In this document: in pieces, positions 35,055 to 44,442 of the stretch
Position numbering within the stretch: position 1 is the stretch's first letter
Layout of the letters: the number at the start of each line of letters is the position of its first letter
Origin: Dorea_A sp016295505
Lineage (GTDB): Bacteria; Bacillota; Clostridia; Lachnospirales; Lachnospiraceae
Assembly (NCBI RefSeq): GCF_039832105.1
Contig: NZ_JBDOHS010000010.1
Location: 59,118-123,117 of the forward strand
DNA: 64,000 nt
Direction of reading: 5' to 3'
Made by a program: the position numbers and the translations under genes
Notes under the pieces: model-generated
Database searches by the model: none
What the model saw: only the letters and a program-made list of their open reading frames with translations
What the model was told of the DNA's origin: nothing

Positions 35055-36347
35055 ATGGAACAATATATTATTAAAGGCGGACATCCGCTTGTTGGAGAAG
35101 TGGAGATTGGCGGAGCGAAGAATGCGGCATTGGCAATTCTTGCTGCAGCGGTTATGACGGATGAAACTGTGCTGATAGATAATCTGCCGGATGTAAATGA
35201 TATTAATGTGCTTCTGGACGCGATTGCAGGAATTGGCGCGAATGTACACCGGATTGACCGGCATACAGTAAAGATTAATGCAAAGAGTATCTGCAATGTT
35301 GATATTGAGTATGATTATATCAAAAAAATTCGTGCGTCTTATTACCTTTTAGGAGCATTACTTGGAAAATACAAACGTGCGGAAGTAGCACTTCCGGGCG
35401 GATGCAATATCGGAAGCAGACCGATTGACCAGCATCTGAAAGGGTTCCGCGCATTGGGAGCAGATGTAGAGATTGAATACGGCAAGATTATTGCTGAAGC
35501 CGACAGACTGGTAGGAAAGCATATTTATTTTGACGTAGTAAGTGTGGGTGCGACCATCAATGTTATGATGGCGGCAACGATGGCTGAGGGAACAACGATC
35601 ATGGAGAATGTGGCAAAAGAGCCGCATGTCGTAGACGTGGCGAACTTCCTGAACAGCATGGGAGCCAATATCAGAGGTGCGGGAACGGATGTGATCAAGA
35701 TCCGTGGTGTTTCCCGTCTGCACAGTACAGAATATTCCGTAATTCCGGATCAGATAGAAGCAGGAACCTTTATGTTTGCGGCAGCAGCCACCAAAGGCGA
35801 TGTGACAGTGCTGAATGTCATCCCAAAACATCTGGAGGCAACGATTGCCAAACTGGTAGAGATCGGATGTGAGGTAGAAGAGTTTGATGATGCGGTTCGT
35901 GTCGTATCCAAAGGAGGACTTACAAGTACACACGTGAAGACCCTTCCGTATCCGGGATTCCCGACAGACATGCAGCCGCAGATCGGCGTTACACTGGCTT
36001 TGTGCAAGGGGACAAGTATCATCACGGAAAGCATATTTGAAAATCGATTCAAATATCTGGACGAACTGGCAAGAATGGGTGCAAATGCCAAGATAGAAGG
36101 AAATTCAGCAACGATTGAAGGAGTGGAGGGATTCTCCGGAGCGAGAGTCAGCGCACCGGATCTTCGTGCAGGTGCTGCGCTGTGTATCGCAGGACTGGCA
36201 GCAGAGGGCATCACAATCGTGGATGATATCATATATATTCAGAGAGGTTATGAACGATTCGAGGAAAAACTTCGCAGCCTTGGTGGAATGATTGAAAAAG
36301 TGGCGTCAGAAAAAGATATTCAGAAATTCAAATTAAAAGTTGGCTAA
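35055..36347 (+). CDS. murA: UDP-N-acetylglucosamine 1-carboxyvinyltransferase
   Basis: 430 residues. IGGAKNAAL at the N terminus, catalytic Cys117 in LPGGCNIGSRPID, and YPGFPTDMQPQ further on. First committed step of peptidoglycan synthesis. The catalytic Cys (not Asp) predicts the usual fosfomycin-type chemistry. Confidence 0.96.
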   Translation: MEQYIIKGGHPLVGEVEIGGAKNAALAILAAAVMTDETVLIDNLPDVNDINVLLDAIAGIGANVHRIDRHTVKINAKSICNVDIEYDYIKKIRASYYLLGALLGKYKRAEVALPGGCNIGSRPIDQHLKGFRALGADVEIEYGKIIAEADRLVGKHIYFDVVSVGATINVMMAATMAEGTTIMENVAKEPHVVDVANFLNSMGANIRGAGTDVIKIRGVSRLHSTEYSVIPDQIEAGTFMFAAAATKGDVTVLNVIPKHLEATIAKLVEIGCEVEEFDDAVRVVSKGGLTSTHVKTLPYPGFPTDMQPQIGVTLALCKGTSIITESIFENRFKYLDELARMGANAKIEGNSATIEGVEGFSGARVSAPDLRAGAALCIAGLAAEGITIVDDIIYIQRGYERFEEKLRSLGGMIEKVASEKDIQKFKLKVG

Positions 36348-36399
36348 ACTTTAAAAAGGGACGGAGGATTTTTAAAAATCCTCCGTCCCTTTTTAAAGT
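36348..36399. repeat. 52-bp perfect palindrome after murA
   Basis: Two 26-base arms with no mismatch, beginning right after the murA stop codon. Shares the 32-base core with the palindrome at 26074-26157. With its AT-rich flanks it can act as a terminator in both directions. Confidence 0.9.
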
Positions 36400-36411
36400 G
36401 GAAAATGGGGA

Positions 36412-37623
36412 ATGTGTGTGGATAAGATGTGGAGAAAAAACAGGTATTTTATATTATTGATTGCTTCGGTCGTGAATTTTGTGCATGGGAATCCTTATAT
36501 CTGGACGGTTTTCCAGCCTTATGTGAGGGAAGAGTATGAGCTGTCTCTGGCGGCTTCAAGTCTGCCGTTTACGATTATTATCGCCATATTTGCGCTGGGG
36601 AATATGATTGGCGGATATCTGCAGCACCGGATCGGAGCGAAAAGGACGATCCTTGCAGGAAGTCTGGTAATGTGCGGGGGATTTTTTCTTGCTGCCATGG
36701 CGCCTTATCAGATGCCGTGGCTGATCTCTCTGGGATATGGTGCGCTGGGAGGCCTGGGATCGGGCTGCGCCTTCAGCATGCTGGTTGCTGTTCCGCAGGC
36801 CTGGTTTCCGGATAAAAAGGGGCTGGTGACGGGGATTACGGTCGGCGTGGTCGGTGTGTCGGGAGTCATCATGAACCCGCTGTGTGATTATGTCCTGCAA
36901 TTGCATGGATACCGTTATGCAATGCTGATGGTTACTGTCATCTATGGAATCCTGTGTATGGGTGCATTTTTTATGGAAGAGCCGCTGCCGGAAAGATGTG
37001 AGGAAGCACGTGAGAAATTATATGGGGAAAATCCGGTGGAAAACGGTGTGGAAAACAATGGTGAACATTCAGGAGTACGTCAGTATACGACGCGGGAGAT
37101 GATGGCGACAAAAGAGTATTATCTGATCAGCCTTACAATGGCGCTGGCTGTTCCGGCGTATGTTCTTGTGAATCCACTTATGAAGTCTCTGGGAATGGAA
37201 CGGGGACTGAGCAGTGCACAGGCACTTGCTGGTGTCATGATTGCTTCGTTTGCCAACATTGCCGGTCGGTTTGCGCTCCCGTGGCTGTCGGATAAGGTGG
37301 AACGGACAAAAGTGATCCGGATCATGTACGCCCTTGCAGCAGTGGCGGTGTCAGGGCTTATCATTGCAAGAGGCTTTCTTTTTATTATACTGATCTCTGT
37401 GGTCTGTCTGGTATACGGGGGTGTGGTCAGTGTATTCCCGGTACTGGTATCTGACCGCTTCGGAATGCAGTATCAGGGAATGAACTTTGGAGCGGTCATG
37501 CTGGGATATGGTCTGGTGTCTGTGATGTGCAGCGGATTACTGGACGCTGCAGGCCTGACGTGTTCGTTCCTGATCGCAGCAATTGCATGCGTGGCAGGAT
37601 TCATTATGGCGAAGGTGTTGTAA
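36412..37623 (+). CDS. MFS transporter, oxalate/formate antiporter-like family
   Basis: 403 residues; the first ATG is used, though an ATG at 36427 is equally possible as the ribosome site is poor. Twelve membrane helices in two halves. N-terminal block NFVHGNPYIWTVFQP and the RxGxKR loop (HRIGAKRT) are typical of the OFA group. The substrate cannot be read from the sequence. Confidence 0.85.
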   Translation: MCVDKMWRKNRYFILLIASVVNFVHGNPYIWTVFQPYVREEYELSLAASSLPFTIIIAIFALGNMIGGYLQHRIGAKRTILAGSLVMCGGFFLAAMAPYQMPWLISLGYGALGGLGSGCAFSMLVAVPQAWFPDKKGLVTGITVGVVGVSGVIMNPLCDYVLQLHGYRYAMLMVTVIYGILCMGAFFMEEPLPERCEEAREKLYGENPVENGVENNGEHSGVRQYTTREMMATKEYYLISLTMALAVPAYVLVNPLMKSLGMERGLSSAQALAGVMIASFANIAGRFALPWLSDKVERTKVIRIMYALAAVAVSGLIIARGFLFIILISVVCLVYGGVVSVFPVLVSDRFGMQYQGMNFGAVMLGYGLVSVMCSGLLDAAGLTCSFLIAAIACVAGFIMAKVL

Positions 37624-37627
37624 AGGA

Positions 37628-37656
37628 TTGACATTGACTTTATAAAATATTAATAT
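37628..37656 (+). promoter_or_regulatory. promoter of the 56-residue membrane protein gene
   Basis: TTGACA, 17 bases, TAATAT; ribosome site AAAGGAG follows before the ATG at 37693. Confidence 0.55.
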
Positions 37657-37692
37657 AATACATGAAAATTTTATAAAAGGAGAGTTGTATTT

Positions 37693-37863
37693 ATGAATAA
37701 AGTGAGTATTGTATTATTTATTATCCAGGCGATTGCAGTATTTGGATCCATTGTGAACGGAAATTTATTTTCTATGGGATTATTCCAGCTGATTGGATTT
37801 TTCCTTCCACTTATTATCGGTATCGTTCTGATTGTAAGAGATAATAAGAAAAAGGGAAAATAG
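37693..37863 (+). CDS. 56-residue membrane protein
   Basis: Starts behind AAAAGGAGAG. Two hydrophobic helices (VSIVLFIIQAIAVFGSIV and FFLPLIIGIVLIV) joined by a short polar turn, ending in RDNKKKGK. It has its own promoter and precedes the metK riboswitch. No named family. Confidence 0.6.
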   Translation: MNKVSIVLFIIQAIAVFGSIVNGNLFSMGLFQLIGFFLPLIIGIVLIVRDNKKKGK

Positions 37864-37876
37864 GCACAGACACCTA

Positions 37877-37905
37877 TTGACATAGTGTTGAAAAGGGTGT
37901 ACAGT
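37877..37905 (+). promoter_or_regulatory. promoter of the metK leader
   Basis: TTGACA, 17 bases, TACAGT, ending about 40 bases before the SAM-I aptamer. Confidence 0.5.
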
Positions 37906-37945
37906 CTTACTGTTACAAAATATTATAATGAATGAAGCAAACTTT

Positions 37946-38044
37946 CTCTTATTCAGAGCAGCGGAGATACAAAGGATCTGTGAAACTGCGGCAACCCCGG
38001 TGAACGGAAGGTGCCAACCTGAGCGAGTGATCGAACAATAAGAG
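37946..38044 (+). promoter_or_regulatory. SAM-I (S-box) riboswitch
   Basis: CTCTTATT pairs with AATAAGAG to close P1. Inside are the S-box blocks AGAGCAGCGGAGA, ACTGCGGCAACC and GGTGCCAACCTGAGC. In the S-box class, SAM binding favours the downstream terminator; here it controls metK. Confidence 0.95.
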
Positions 38045-38065
38045 GATTGGTTTATGATGATATAA

Positions 38066-38096
38066 AACAGTCCGCTTATCTGCGGGCTGTTTTTTC
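38066..38096 (+). terminator. riboswitch terminator
   Basis: AACAGTCCGC/GCGGGCTGTT stem with a 6-base loop and a T run, 22 bases after the aptamer. metK starts 163 bases further on, so there is a long untranslated stretch with no visible gene. Confidence 0.85.
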
Positions 38097-38258
38097 TGCC
38101 TGCAAAGTCCGGACGCTTTTCACAATCATTACCGATGAGGAGAACCGGATGCAAAGGCAGTATCGATCCGGGAGAAAGTAAGCGGGAAGAGACACTCTTC
38201 GAATGGAAAAGAGCGGTGAATGTAAGGGAGGTCTCTTTCAGTAGGAAAGGAGAAAAAC

Positions 38259-39446
38259 ATGGAGAAAAGATTATTTACGTCTGAATCAGTAACGGAAGGC
38301 CATCCGGATAAAATGTGTGATCAGATATCGGATGCGATTCTGGATGCACTCATGGAGCAGGATCCGATGAGCCGTGTGGCATGTGAGACATGTACCACAA
38401 CAGGACTTGTACTTGTCATGGGTGAGATTACGACCAACGCTTATGTGGATATTCAGAAAATTGTAAGAGATACCGTAAGAGAGATCGGTTATACCAGAGG
38501 AAAGTTCGGTTTTGACTCTGATACATGTGGAGTCATTACTGCTATTGATGAACAGTCCAGTGACATCGCAATGGGTGTTGACAAGGCGCTGGAAGCGAAA
38601 GAGAATAAGATGTCTGATGAAGAGATCGAGGCAATCGGTGCCGGAGATCAGGGAATGATGTTTGGTTATGCAACGGATGAGACACCGGAACTGATGCCGT
38701 ACCCGATCGCACTTGCACACAAGCTTTCTTACCGTCTGACAGAAGTAAGAAAGAACGGAACACTTCCATACTTAAGACCGGATGGAAAGACACAGGTTAC
38801 AGTTGAATATGATGAAAATGGAGTTCCTTCCCGTCTGGATGCAGTTGTTCTGTCAACACAGCATGATCCGGATGTGACACAGGAACAGATTCACGAAGAT
38901 ATCAAAAAGTATGTATTTGATGCAATCATTCCGGAAGGAATGGTAGATGAAGGAACCAAGTTCTTTATCAATCCGACGGGACGCTTTGTAATCGGCGGAC
39001 CTCACGGAGACAGCGGACTTACGGGAAGAAAGATCATCGTAGATACCTACGGTGGAATGGCGCGTCACGGCGGCGGAGCATTTTCCGGAAAGGACTGTAC
39101 CAAGGTGGACAGATCCGCAGCTTATGCTGCACGTTATGTTGCAAAGAATATCGTTGCAGCAGGACTTGCGAAGAAATGTGAGATTCAGCTGTCCTATGCA
39201 ATTGGTGTGGCACATCCGACTTCTATCATGGTGGACACATTTGGAACCGGAAAGATCAGTAACGAGAAGCTGGTAGAGATGATCCGCGAGAACTTTGATC
39301 TTCGTCCGGCCGGAATCATCAGGATGCTGGATCTCAGAAGACCGATCTACAAGCAGACTGCTGCATACGGACACTTCGGACGTACAGATGTTGAGTTCCC
39401 ATGGGAGAAGCTTGACAAGGTGGAAGATCTGAAAAAGTATCTGTAA
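38259..39446 (+). CDS. metK: S-adenosylmethionine synthetase
   Basis: 395 residues. TSESVTEGHPDKMCDQISDA, GAGDQGMMFGYA and GGGAFSGKDxTKVDRSAAY are the hallmark motifs. Makes SAM from methionine and ATP; controlled by the SAM-I riboswitch upstream. Confidence 0.98.
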   Translation: MEKRLFTSESVTEGHPDKMCDQISDAILDALMEQDPMSRVACETCTTTGLVLVMGEITTNAYVDIQKIVRDTVREIGYTRGKFGFDSDTCGVITAIDEQSSDIAMGVDKALEAKENKMSDEEIEAIGAGDQGMMFGYATDETPELMPYPIALAHKLSYRLTEVRKNGTLPYLRPDGKTQVTVEYDENGVPSRLDAVVLSTQHDPDVTQEQIHEDIKKYVFDAIIPEGMVDEGTKFFINPTGRFVIGGPHGDSGLTGRKIIVDTYGGMARHGGGAFSGKDCTKVDRSAAYAARYVAKNIVAAGLAKKCEIQLSYAIGVAHPTSIMVDTFGTGKISNEKLVEMIRENFDLRPAGIIRMLDLRRPIYKQTAAYGHFGRTDVEFPWEKLDKVEDLKKYL

Positions 39447-39488
39447 GTATACAGTGGATTTTTTATAAAAATTTTAGAAATGTTTATG

Positions 39489-39516
39489 GGCGCTTTGGTG
39501 TGAAGCGCCTTTTTTC
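39489..39516 (+). terminator. metK terminator
   Basis: GGCGCTT/AAGCGCC stem with a short loop and six T, between metK and the sensor kinase gene. Confidence 0.85.
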
Positions 39517-39546
39517 ATGCTATACTTTTAGCGGAGGACGTTGTGT

Positions 39547-41043
39547 ATGAAGCTGAAAACAAGATTGATCATTGCGTTTATTACGGTGACGATCATCCCG
39601 ATCGTTCTGAGTGTTACGATCATATGGCTTTTGAGTATGTACCAGATGAGTTCCATTGAAAAAACGTATGGAATCACGGATGCAACATTTGAATCGTTTA
39701 CGAATTCACTGCAGGTATTGTCGAGAGTGACGGAAGAGCCGTATCATGAATTGACACAAATGTCGCGGCAGGAGCCTCAGAAGATGGAAGATGCGACCTG
39801 TCTGGATGTATTTAATCGTAAAATAGAAGAAAAGAAAGCATATCTGGTAGTCCGAAAAGACAATACTATTGTGTATGTGGGAACGGATTCGGAAAAAGCG
39901 TCGGAAGTTATCAGTCAGCTTCCTGCATATGGAGAATCAACTTATACATCGGAAAATGGTACGTATCTTGGCGGAGATGCACAGGCACTGGTTAAGCAGG
40001 TGGACTTTCTGTATGCCGATGGCGAACGGGGAAGTGCGTTTATCGTGTCTGACCTTACCAATGTCATTCCGGAAGTGCGGGAATTCTTCTGGGATATCGT
40101 GTTTGGAATTATCCTTGCACTGATACTTACGACGGCATGTTTTGTCCTGTGGATCTATCGGGCTGTCATGGGACCGATCAGGAAGATGCAGTCGGCGGCA
40201 CAGAATATCAAGGAGGGGAATCTTGATTTTGAACTGCGTCCGGATGCAGATGATGAGCTGGGAAGCTTATGTCAGGATCTGGAAGAGATGCGCCGCAGGC
40301 TGAAGGACAGTGCGGAAGAAAAAGTGAAGTACGATAAAGAGAGTAAGGAACTGATCAGCAACATTTCTCATGATCTGAAGACTCCGGTTACGACGATCAA
40401 GGGATATGCAGAGGGAATTATGGATGGTGTTGCCGATACGCCGGAGAAGGTGGACAGATACGTCAGAACCATTTATAACAAGGCAAATGAGATGGACACC
40501 CTGATTAATGAGCTGACGCTGTATTCCAAGATTGACACGAATAAGATCCCTTATAATTTTAATATTGTCTCTGTAAATGCATATTTTGATGATTGTGCGG
40601 AGGATCTGTCGCTGGAACTGGAATCCAGTAATGTAGAATTCCGGTATTTTAATTATGTAGACCCCAGCGTAAAGGTGATCGCGGATGCGGAACAGATTAA
40701 GCGGGTCATCCACAATATCATTAATAACTCTCTGAAATATATGGATAAAACAAAAGGTGTCATCAATCTGAGGGTAAAAGATGTGGGAGACTTCGTACAG
40801 ATAGAACTGGAAGACAACGGCAAGGGCATCGCCGCAAAAGATCTTCCGAATATATTTGACCGGTTTTACCGTACAGATGCATCGAGGAATTCTGCGACCG
40901 GAGGAAGCGGTATAGGATTGTCGGTGGTAAAGAAGATTGTAGAGGAACATGGAGGCAAGATATGGGCTACCAGCAGAGAAAAGACTGGAACGACGATGTA
41001 TTTTGTTCTCAGAAAATATCAGGAGGTACCGATTCATGAGTAA
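39547..41043 (+). CDS. sensor histidine kinase
   Basis: 498 residues; ATG 39547 behind GCGGAGG. Two membrane helices (about 6-30 and 182-205) around an extracytoplasmic sensing domain. HAMP domain with PIRKMQSAAQNI, the phospho-acceptor His in NISHDLKTPVTT, and the ATPase with NIINNSLKY, DNGKGI and GGSGIGLSVVK. Paired with the response regulator that overlaps its end by 8 bases. Signal unknown. Confidence 0.95.
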   Translation: MKLKTRLIIAFITVTIIPIVLSVTIIWLLSMYQMSSIEKTYGITDATFESFTNSLQVLSRVTEEPYHELTQMSRQEPQKMEDATCLDVFNRKIEEKKAYLVVRKDNTIVYVGTDSEKASEVISQLPAYGESTYTSENGTYLGGDAQALVKQVDFLYADGERGSAFIVSDLTNVIPEVREFFWDIVFGIILALILTTACFVLWIYRAVMGPIRKMQSAAQNIKEGNLDFELRPDADDELGSLCQDLEEMRRRLKDSAEEKVKYDKESKELISNISHDLKTPVTTIKGYAEGIMDGVADTPEKVDRYVRTIYNKANEMDTLINELTLYSKIDTNKIPYNFNIVSVNAYFDDCAEDLSLELESSNVEFRYFNYVDPSVKVIADAEQIKRVIHNIINNSLKYMDKTKGVINLRVKDVGDFVQIELEDNGKGIAAKDLPNIFDRFYRTDASRNSATGGSGIGLSVVKKIVEEHGGKIWATSREKTGTTMYFVLRKYQEVPIHE

Positions 41044-41725
41044 GATATTGATTGTAGAAGATGAGGAAGCGATTGCAGAATTAGAGCGGGATTATCTGGA
41101 ATTAAGCGGATTTACGGTTGAGGTTGCCAATGATGGTGAGACAGGACTCAAGAAGGCGCTGAATGAAGAATATGACCTGTTTATTCTGGATCTGATGCTT
41201 CCGGGGATTGACGGGTTTGATATCTGCCGCCAGATCAGAGATGTGAAGAATACACCGATCGTCATGGTATCGGCAAAGAAGGATGATATTGATAAGATTC
41301 GTGGCCTGGGTCTTGGTGCGGATGATTATATGACCAAGCCGTTCAGCCCGAGTGAGCTGGTTGCAAGAGTGAAGGCACATCTGGCAAGATATGACCGGCT
41401 GACTGGAAGCGCGGTGGAAAAGAACAAGGTCATTGAGATTCGTGGACTGAAGATCGATACGACTGCAAGACGCGTATGGATCAATGGGGAAGAAAAGACA
41501 TTTACGACCAAGGAGTTTGATCTTCTTACATTCCTTGCGAGTCATCCGAACCATGTATACACCAAGGAAGAACTGTTCCGGGAGATCTGGGATATGGAAT
41601 CCATCGGGGATATCGCAACGGTGACGGTGCATATCAAGAAGATCCGCGAGAAGGTGGAGATGGATACGTCGAATCCGCAGTATATTGAGACCATCTGGGG
41701 AGTAGGATATCGTTTTAAAATATAA
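41036..41725 (+). CDS. OmpR-family response regulator
   Basis: 229 residues; the start at 41036 follows AGGAGG and overlaps the kinase stop. Receiver with VEDEE, acceptor Asp in LFILDLMLPGIDG and the KPFSP lysine. Winged-helix DNA-binding domain with TTKEFDLLTFL and VTVHIKKIREK. Completes the two-component pair. Confidence 0.96.
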   Translation: MSKILIVEDEEAIAELERDYLELSGFTVEVANDGETGLKKALNEEYDLFILDLMLPGIDGFDICRQIRDVKNTPIVMVSAKKDDIDKIRGLGLGADDYMTKPFSPSELVARVKAHLARYDRLTGSAVEKNKVIEIRGLKIDTTARRVWINGEEKTFTTKEFDLLTFLASHPNHVYTKEELFREIWDMESIGDIATVTVHIKKIREKVEMDTSNPQYIETIWGVGYRFKI

Positions 41726-41733
41726 GAAGAAGG

Positions 41734-41788
41734 GGAGTCACTGCGAAAGAGATGATGGATTCATCTGTAGACCGGTGGCTCCTTTTTT
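41734..41788 (+). terminator. terminator after the two-component operon
   Basis: GGAGTCAC/GTGGCTCC stem with one wobble, a 33-base loop that also folds, and six T. Confidence 0.75.
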
Positions 41789-42220
41789 GTATATAGGGGG
41801 CGTGATGTTTATAAAGAAAGACGGCTTTTGAAAAATGGTCTTACTGAACCGTGGCTGGATGAGCCTGTTGGGCATATATATTATTTTTCTTTTATGATCT
41901 CCTCTTTTTTCACGGTTATGTGAAATCCTTCAATCTGTTTTCAATATAATTGGGCAATTGTTAATTAACATAGCAGCAATGCCCATTATCTCCTCAGTTT
42001 TCATTAAAAACTCAGATTTGTTGGGGGAAATCGTTCCGTTTTTCAAGATACGCCCATAAAGCGTGTTATTCAAGTACGCCACCGGCGTACTTGCCTCGAG
42101 GCGCGCTTCAAAGGAGCTTTCATCTGCGCGCTTCTGCGATCCGCCGGAGGCTTAGCTTGCAGCAGGGGATACCCCGGCTGCAAGTTGTATCGTTGTATCG
42201 AGTCGGGATGTTCATTCTAT
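41789..42220. other. gene-free stretch with strong hairpins
   Basis: No convincing gene. The right half holds a perfect 10-base stem CAAGTACGCC/GGCGTACTTG (42071-42093) and a second stem CTTGCAGC/GCTGCAAG with a nested GGGG/CCCC (42156-42184). A run of GCGCGC-rich sequence lies between them. The GC-rich patch stands out from the AT-rich left half. On the minus strand an open stretch of about 49 codons crosses 41940-42090 but has no recognisable product; it may be a relic. Confidence 0.4.
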
Positions 42221-42249
42221 TTGACAGTTTTTTGTATAATCAATATAAT
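42221..42249 (+). promoter_or_regulatory. consensus promoter of the Ktr operon
   Basis: Perfect TTGACA, 17 bases, perfect TATAAT; the Ktr membrane gene starts 56 bases downstream. Confidence 0.8.
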
Positions 42250-42304
42250 GATGCCATAGTGAAGAATTATAGTATCTTAATCTTAACAGAACGGGGACGG
42301 ATGA

Positions 42305-43684
42305 ATGAAACAGAAAAAGCGGAGTATCAGATGGAATACGATGGGAATCCTGGTGGGAGGATTTCTTGCTGTGATTCTGGCGGGAGCAGTTCTTCTATGG
42401 CTGCCGGTCAGCAATCAGAAGCCCATCACATTTCTGGATGCGTTGTTTACGGCGACAACGTCGGTATGTGTGACAGGACTTGTGACGGTGACGCCTGCGA
42501 CACAGTTTACACTGTTCGGGAAGGTGGTACTTCTGATACTGATCCAGATCGGCGGTCTGGGAGTGATTGCCTGTGCGACCGCATTTTTTATTATATTAAA
42601 ACGTAAAATTACGATAAAAGAGAGAGTCCTGATTCAGGAAACCTATAATATGGATTCCATCGGCGGCATGGTGGGTCTGGTAAAAAGGATTCTGACAGGA
42701 ACACTTCTGGTCGAGGCGGCCGGTGCGCTCCTGTATGCTGTTCAGTTTATTCCGGAATACGGTCCGGTGAAAGGAGCAGGATATGCACTGTTCCATTCGA
42801 TATCGGCATTCTGTAATGCGGGAATTGATATTCTGGGAGATTCCAGTCTTGCAAAGTATGCATTGAATCCGCTTGTAAATATTACGACCATGCTTCTGAT
42901 CGTTCTTGGAGGACTGGGATTTACCGTATGGTATGATGTGATTGAAAATGGGAAACGAATCCACAGGCACGAGGTGCCGAAACGATGGTGGTTCACGCGC
43001 CTGAAGCTGCATTCTAAGCTGGCGATCGTGACAACCGCAGTGCTGCTGGGGATCGGAACGCTGCTGACACTTGTGCTGGAATATCAGAATCCGGAGACGA
43101 TCGGGCAGATGAGCTTTGGCGGAAAACTGATGACTTCTCTGTTCCAGTCAGTGACGACGAGAACCGCGGGATTCTTTACGATACCGCAGGCGAGTATGCA
43201 TGAGGAGACCAGATTCGTATGTATGATCCTGATGTTTATCGGAGGATCGCCGGGAGGAACGGCCGGTGGTGTGAAGACAACGACGGTTACCATGCTTGTT
43301 CTTACCTGCATTACACTGGTGCGGGGCGGACACGATACGGAATGCTTTGGACGCAGGATATCCAGAAGCAATTTCCGCATGGGAATTACGATCATTATGC
43401 TGGCATTTACCATATTCCTGACCGGGACGACGCTGGTTGCCATCTTTGAACCCGACAGCACGCCATTTTTAAATATCATGTATGAGACGGCGTCTGCAAT
43501 CGGTACCGTGGGGCTGACAGCCGATGTGACAGCGGGGTTATCTGTGGCGAGCAGGTTTGTGATCATGATCATGATGTTTGCGGGACGACTCGGCCCGATG
43601 ACGCTTGCGCTTTTGTTTGCGGGAAAACCGAATCCGAGAGACCGGATCCGGGAGCTGCCGTCAGAGCGGATCATGGTAGGATAA
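42305..43684 (+). CDS. ktrB: TrkH/KtrB-type potassium uptake channel subunit
   Basis: 459 residues; ATG 42305 after GGGGACGG. Four repeated pore motifs around conserved Gly: TATTSVCVTGL, SAFCNAGID, TTRTAGF and ASAIGTVGLT. Membrane helix content matches KtrB. Works with the RCK-domain protein encoded next to import potassium. Confidence 0.93.
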   Translation: MKQKKRSIRWNTMGILVGGFLAVILAGAVLLWLPVSNQKPITFLDALFTATTSVCVTGLVTVTPATQFTLFGKVVLLILIQIGGLGVIACATAFFIILKRKITIKERVLIQETYNMDSIGGMVGLVKRILTGTLLVEAAGALLYAVQFIPEYGPVKGAGYALFHSISAFCNAGIDILGDSSLAKYALNPLVNITTMLLIVLGGLGFTVWYDVIENGKRIHRHEVPKRWWFTRLKLHSKLAIVTTAVLLGIGTLLTLVLEYQNPETIGQMSFGGKLMTSLFQSVTTRTAGFFTIPQASMHEETRFVCMILMFIGGSPGGTAGGVKTTTVTMLVLTCITLVRGGHDTECFGRRISRSNFRMGITIIMLAFTIFLTGTTLVAIFEPDSTPFLNIMYETASAIGTVGLTADVTAGLSVASRFVIMIMMFAGRLGPMTLALLFAGKPNPRDRIRELPSERIMVG

Positions 43685-43745
43685 TCGTATCAGATTAGAA
43701 TATGAATAGAATATATGTGGAAGACAGACGATGGAGGAAGAAAGT

Positions 43746-44393
43746 ATGAAAAAACAGTATGCGGTATTCGGAATGGGCAGCTTCGGAGAAAGTGTGGCGG
43801 TCGCACTGCAGGGTCTGGGCTGTGAGGTTGTAGCCGTGGATGACGATATGGAGCGGATCGAAGAGGTTGCGAATCGTGTATCCTATGCGATGAGAGCGGA
43901 CTTTGGGGATCCGGAAGTGGTCCGTTCCCTCGGAGCACGGAACCTTGACGGAGTCGTGGTCGCGGTTGCGGATAATATGGAGGCCAGCATCATGGCTACA
44001 CTGGTATGTAAGGAGATCGGGGTTCCGTATGTGATCTCTAAGGCGAAGAATGAGCTTCACGCGATTGTTCTGAAGAAAATCGGTGCAGATGCAGTTATCT
44101 TTCCGGAAAAGGAGATGGGGATCCGGCTCGCCAAGACTCTGATGTCTGCGGACTTTACGGAATGGATCTCCCTGTCGCCGGATTACAGCCTGGTAGAGAT
44201 TGCGGTTCCGACAAAATGGATCGGCAGATCGTTGCAGGAACTGGATATCCGAAAAAAATACGGAATCAACGTAGTGGGGATCGAGATCGGAGCAGAGGTG
44301 AAGATCAATTTTGATCCGGCAGAAAAGCTGGAAAAAGGAATGGTTCTGATTCTGGTGGGTTCCAATGAAATGCTGAAGGAGATTCAGGATTAA
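43746..44393 (+). CDS. ktrA: KtrA-type RCK potassium-channel regulator
   Basis: 215 residues; start at the ATG 8 bases after GGAGG. RCK_N Rossmann fold with VFGMGSFGESVA, then an RCK_C domain. The single-RCK length fits KtrA rather than the double-length TrkA. Nucleotide-controlled gating ring for the channel protein upstream. Confidence 0.93.
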   Translation: MKKQYAVFGMGSFGESVAVALQGLGCEVVAVDDDMERIEEVANRVSYAMRADFGDPEVVRSLGARNLDGVVVAVADNMEASIMATLVCKEIGVPYVISKAKNELHAIVLKKIGADAVIFPEKEMGIRLAKTLMSADFTEWISLSPDYSLVEIAVPTKWIGRSLQELDIRKKYGINVVGIEIGAEVKINFDPAEKLEKGMVLILVGSNEMLKEIQD

Positions 44394-44442
44394 AAGGCAT
44401 GTGTATTCAGGAAATATCTATCGAGATGAGGGAGGAAGCTGC

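Noticed and set aside
42091..42606. 171-residue open frame overlapping the KtrB start
   Set aside because: It is out of frame with the clear KtrB motifs and begins in the hairpin-rich gap.
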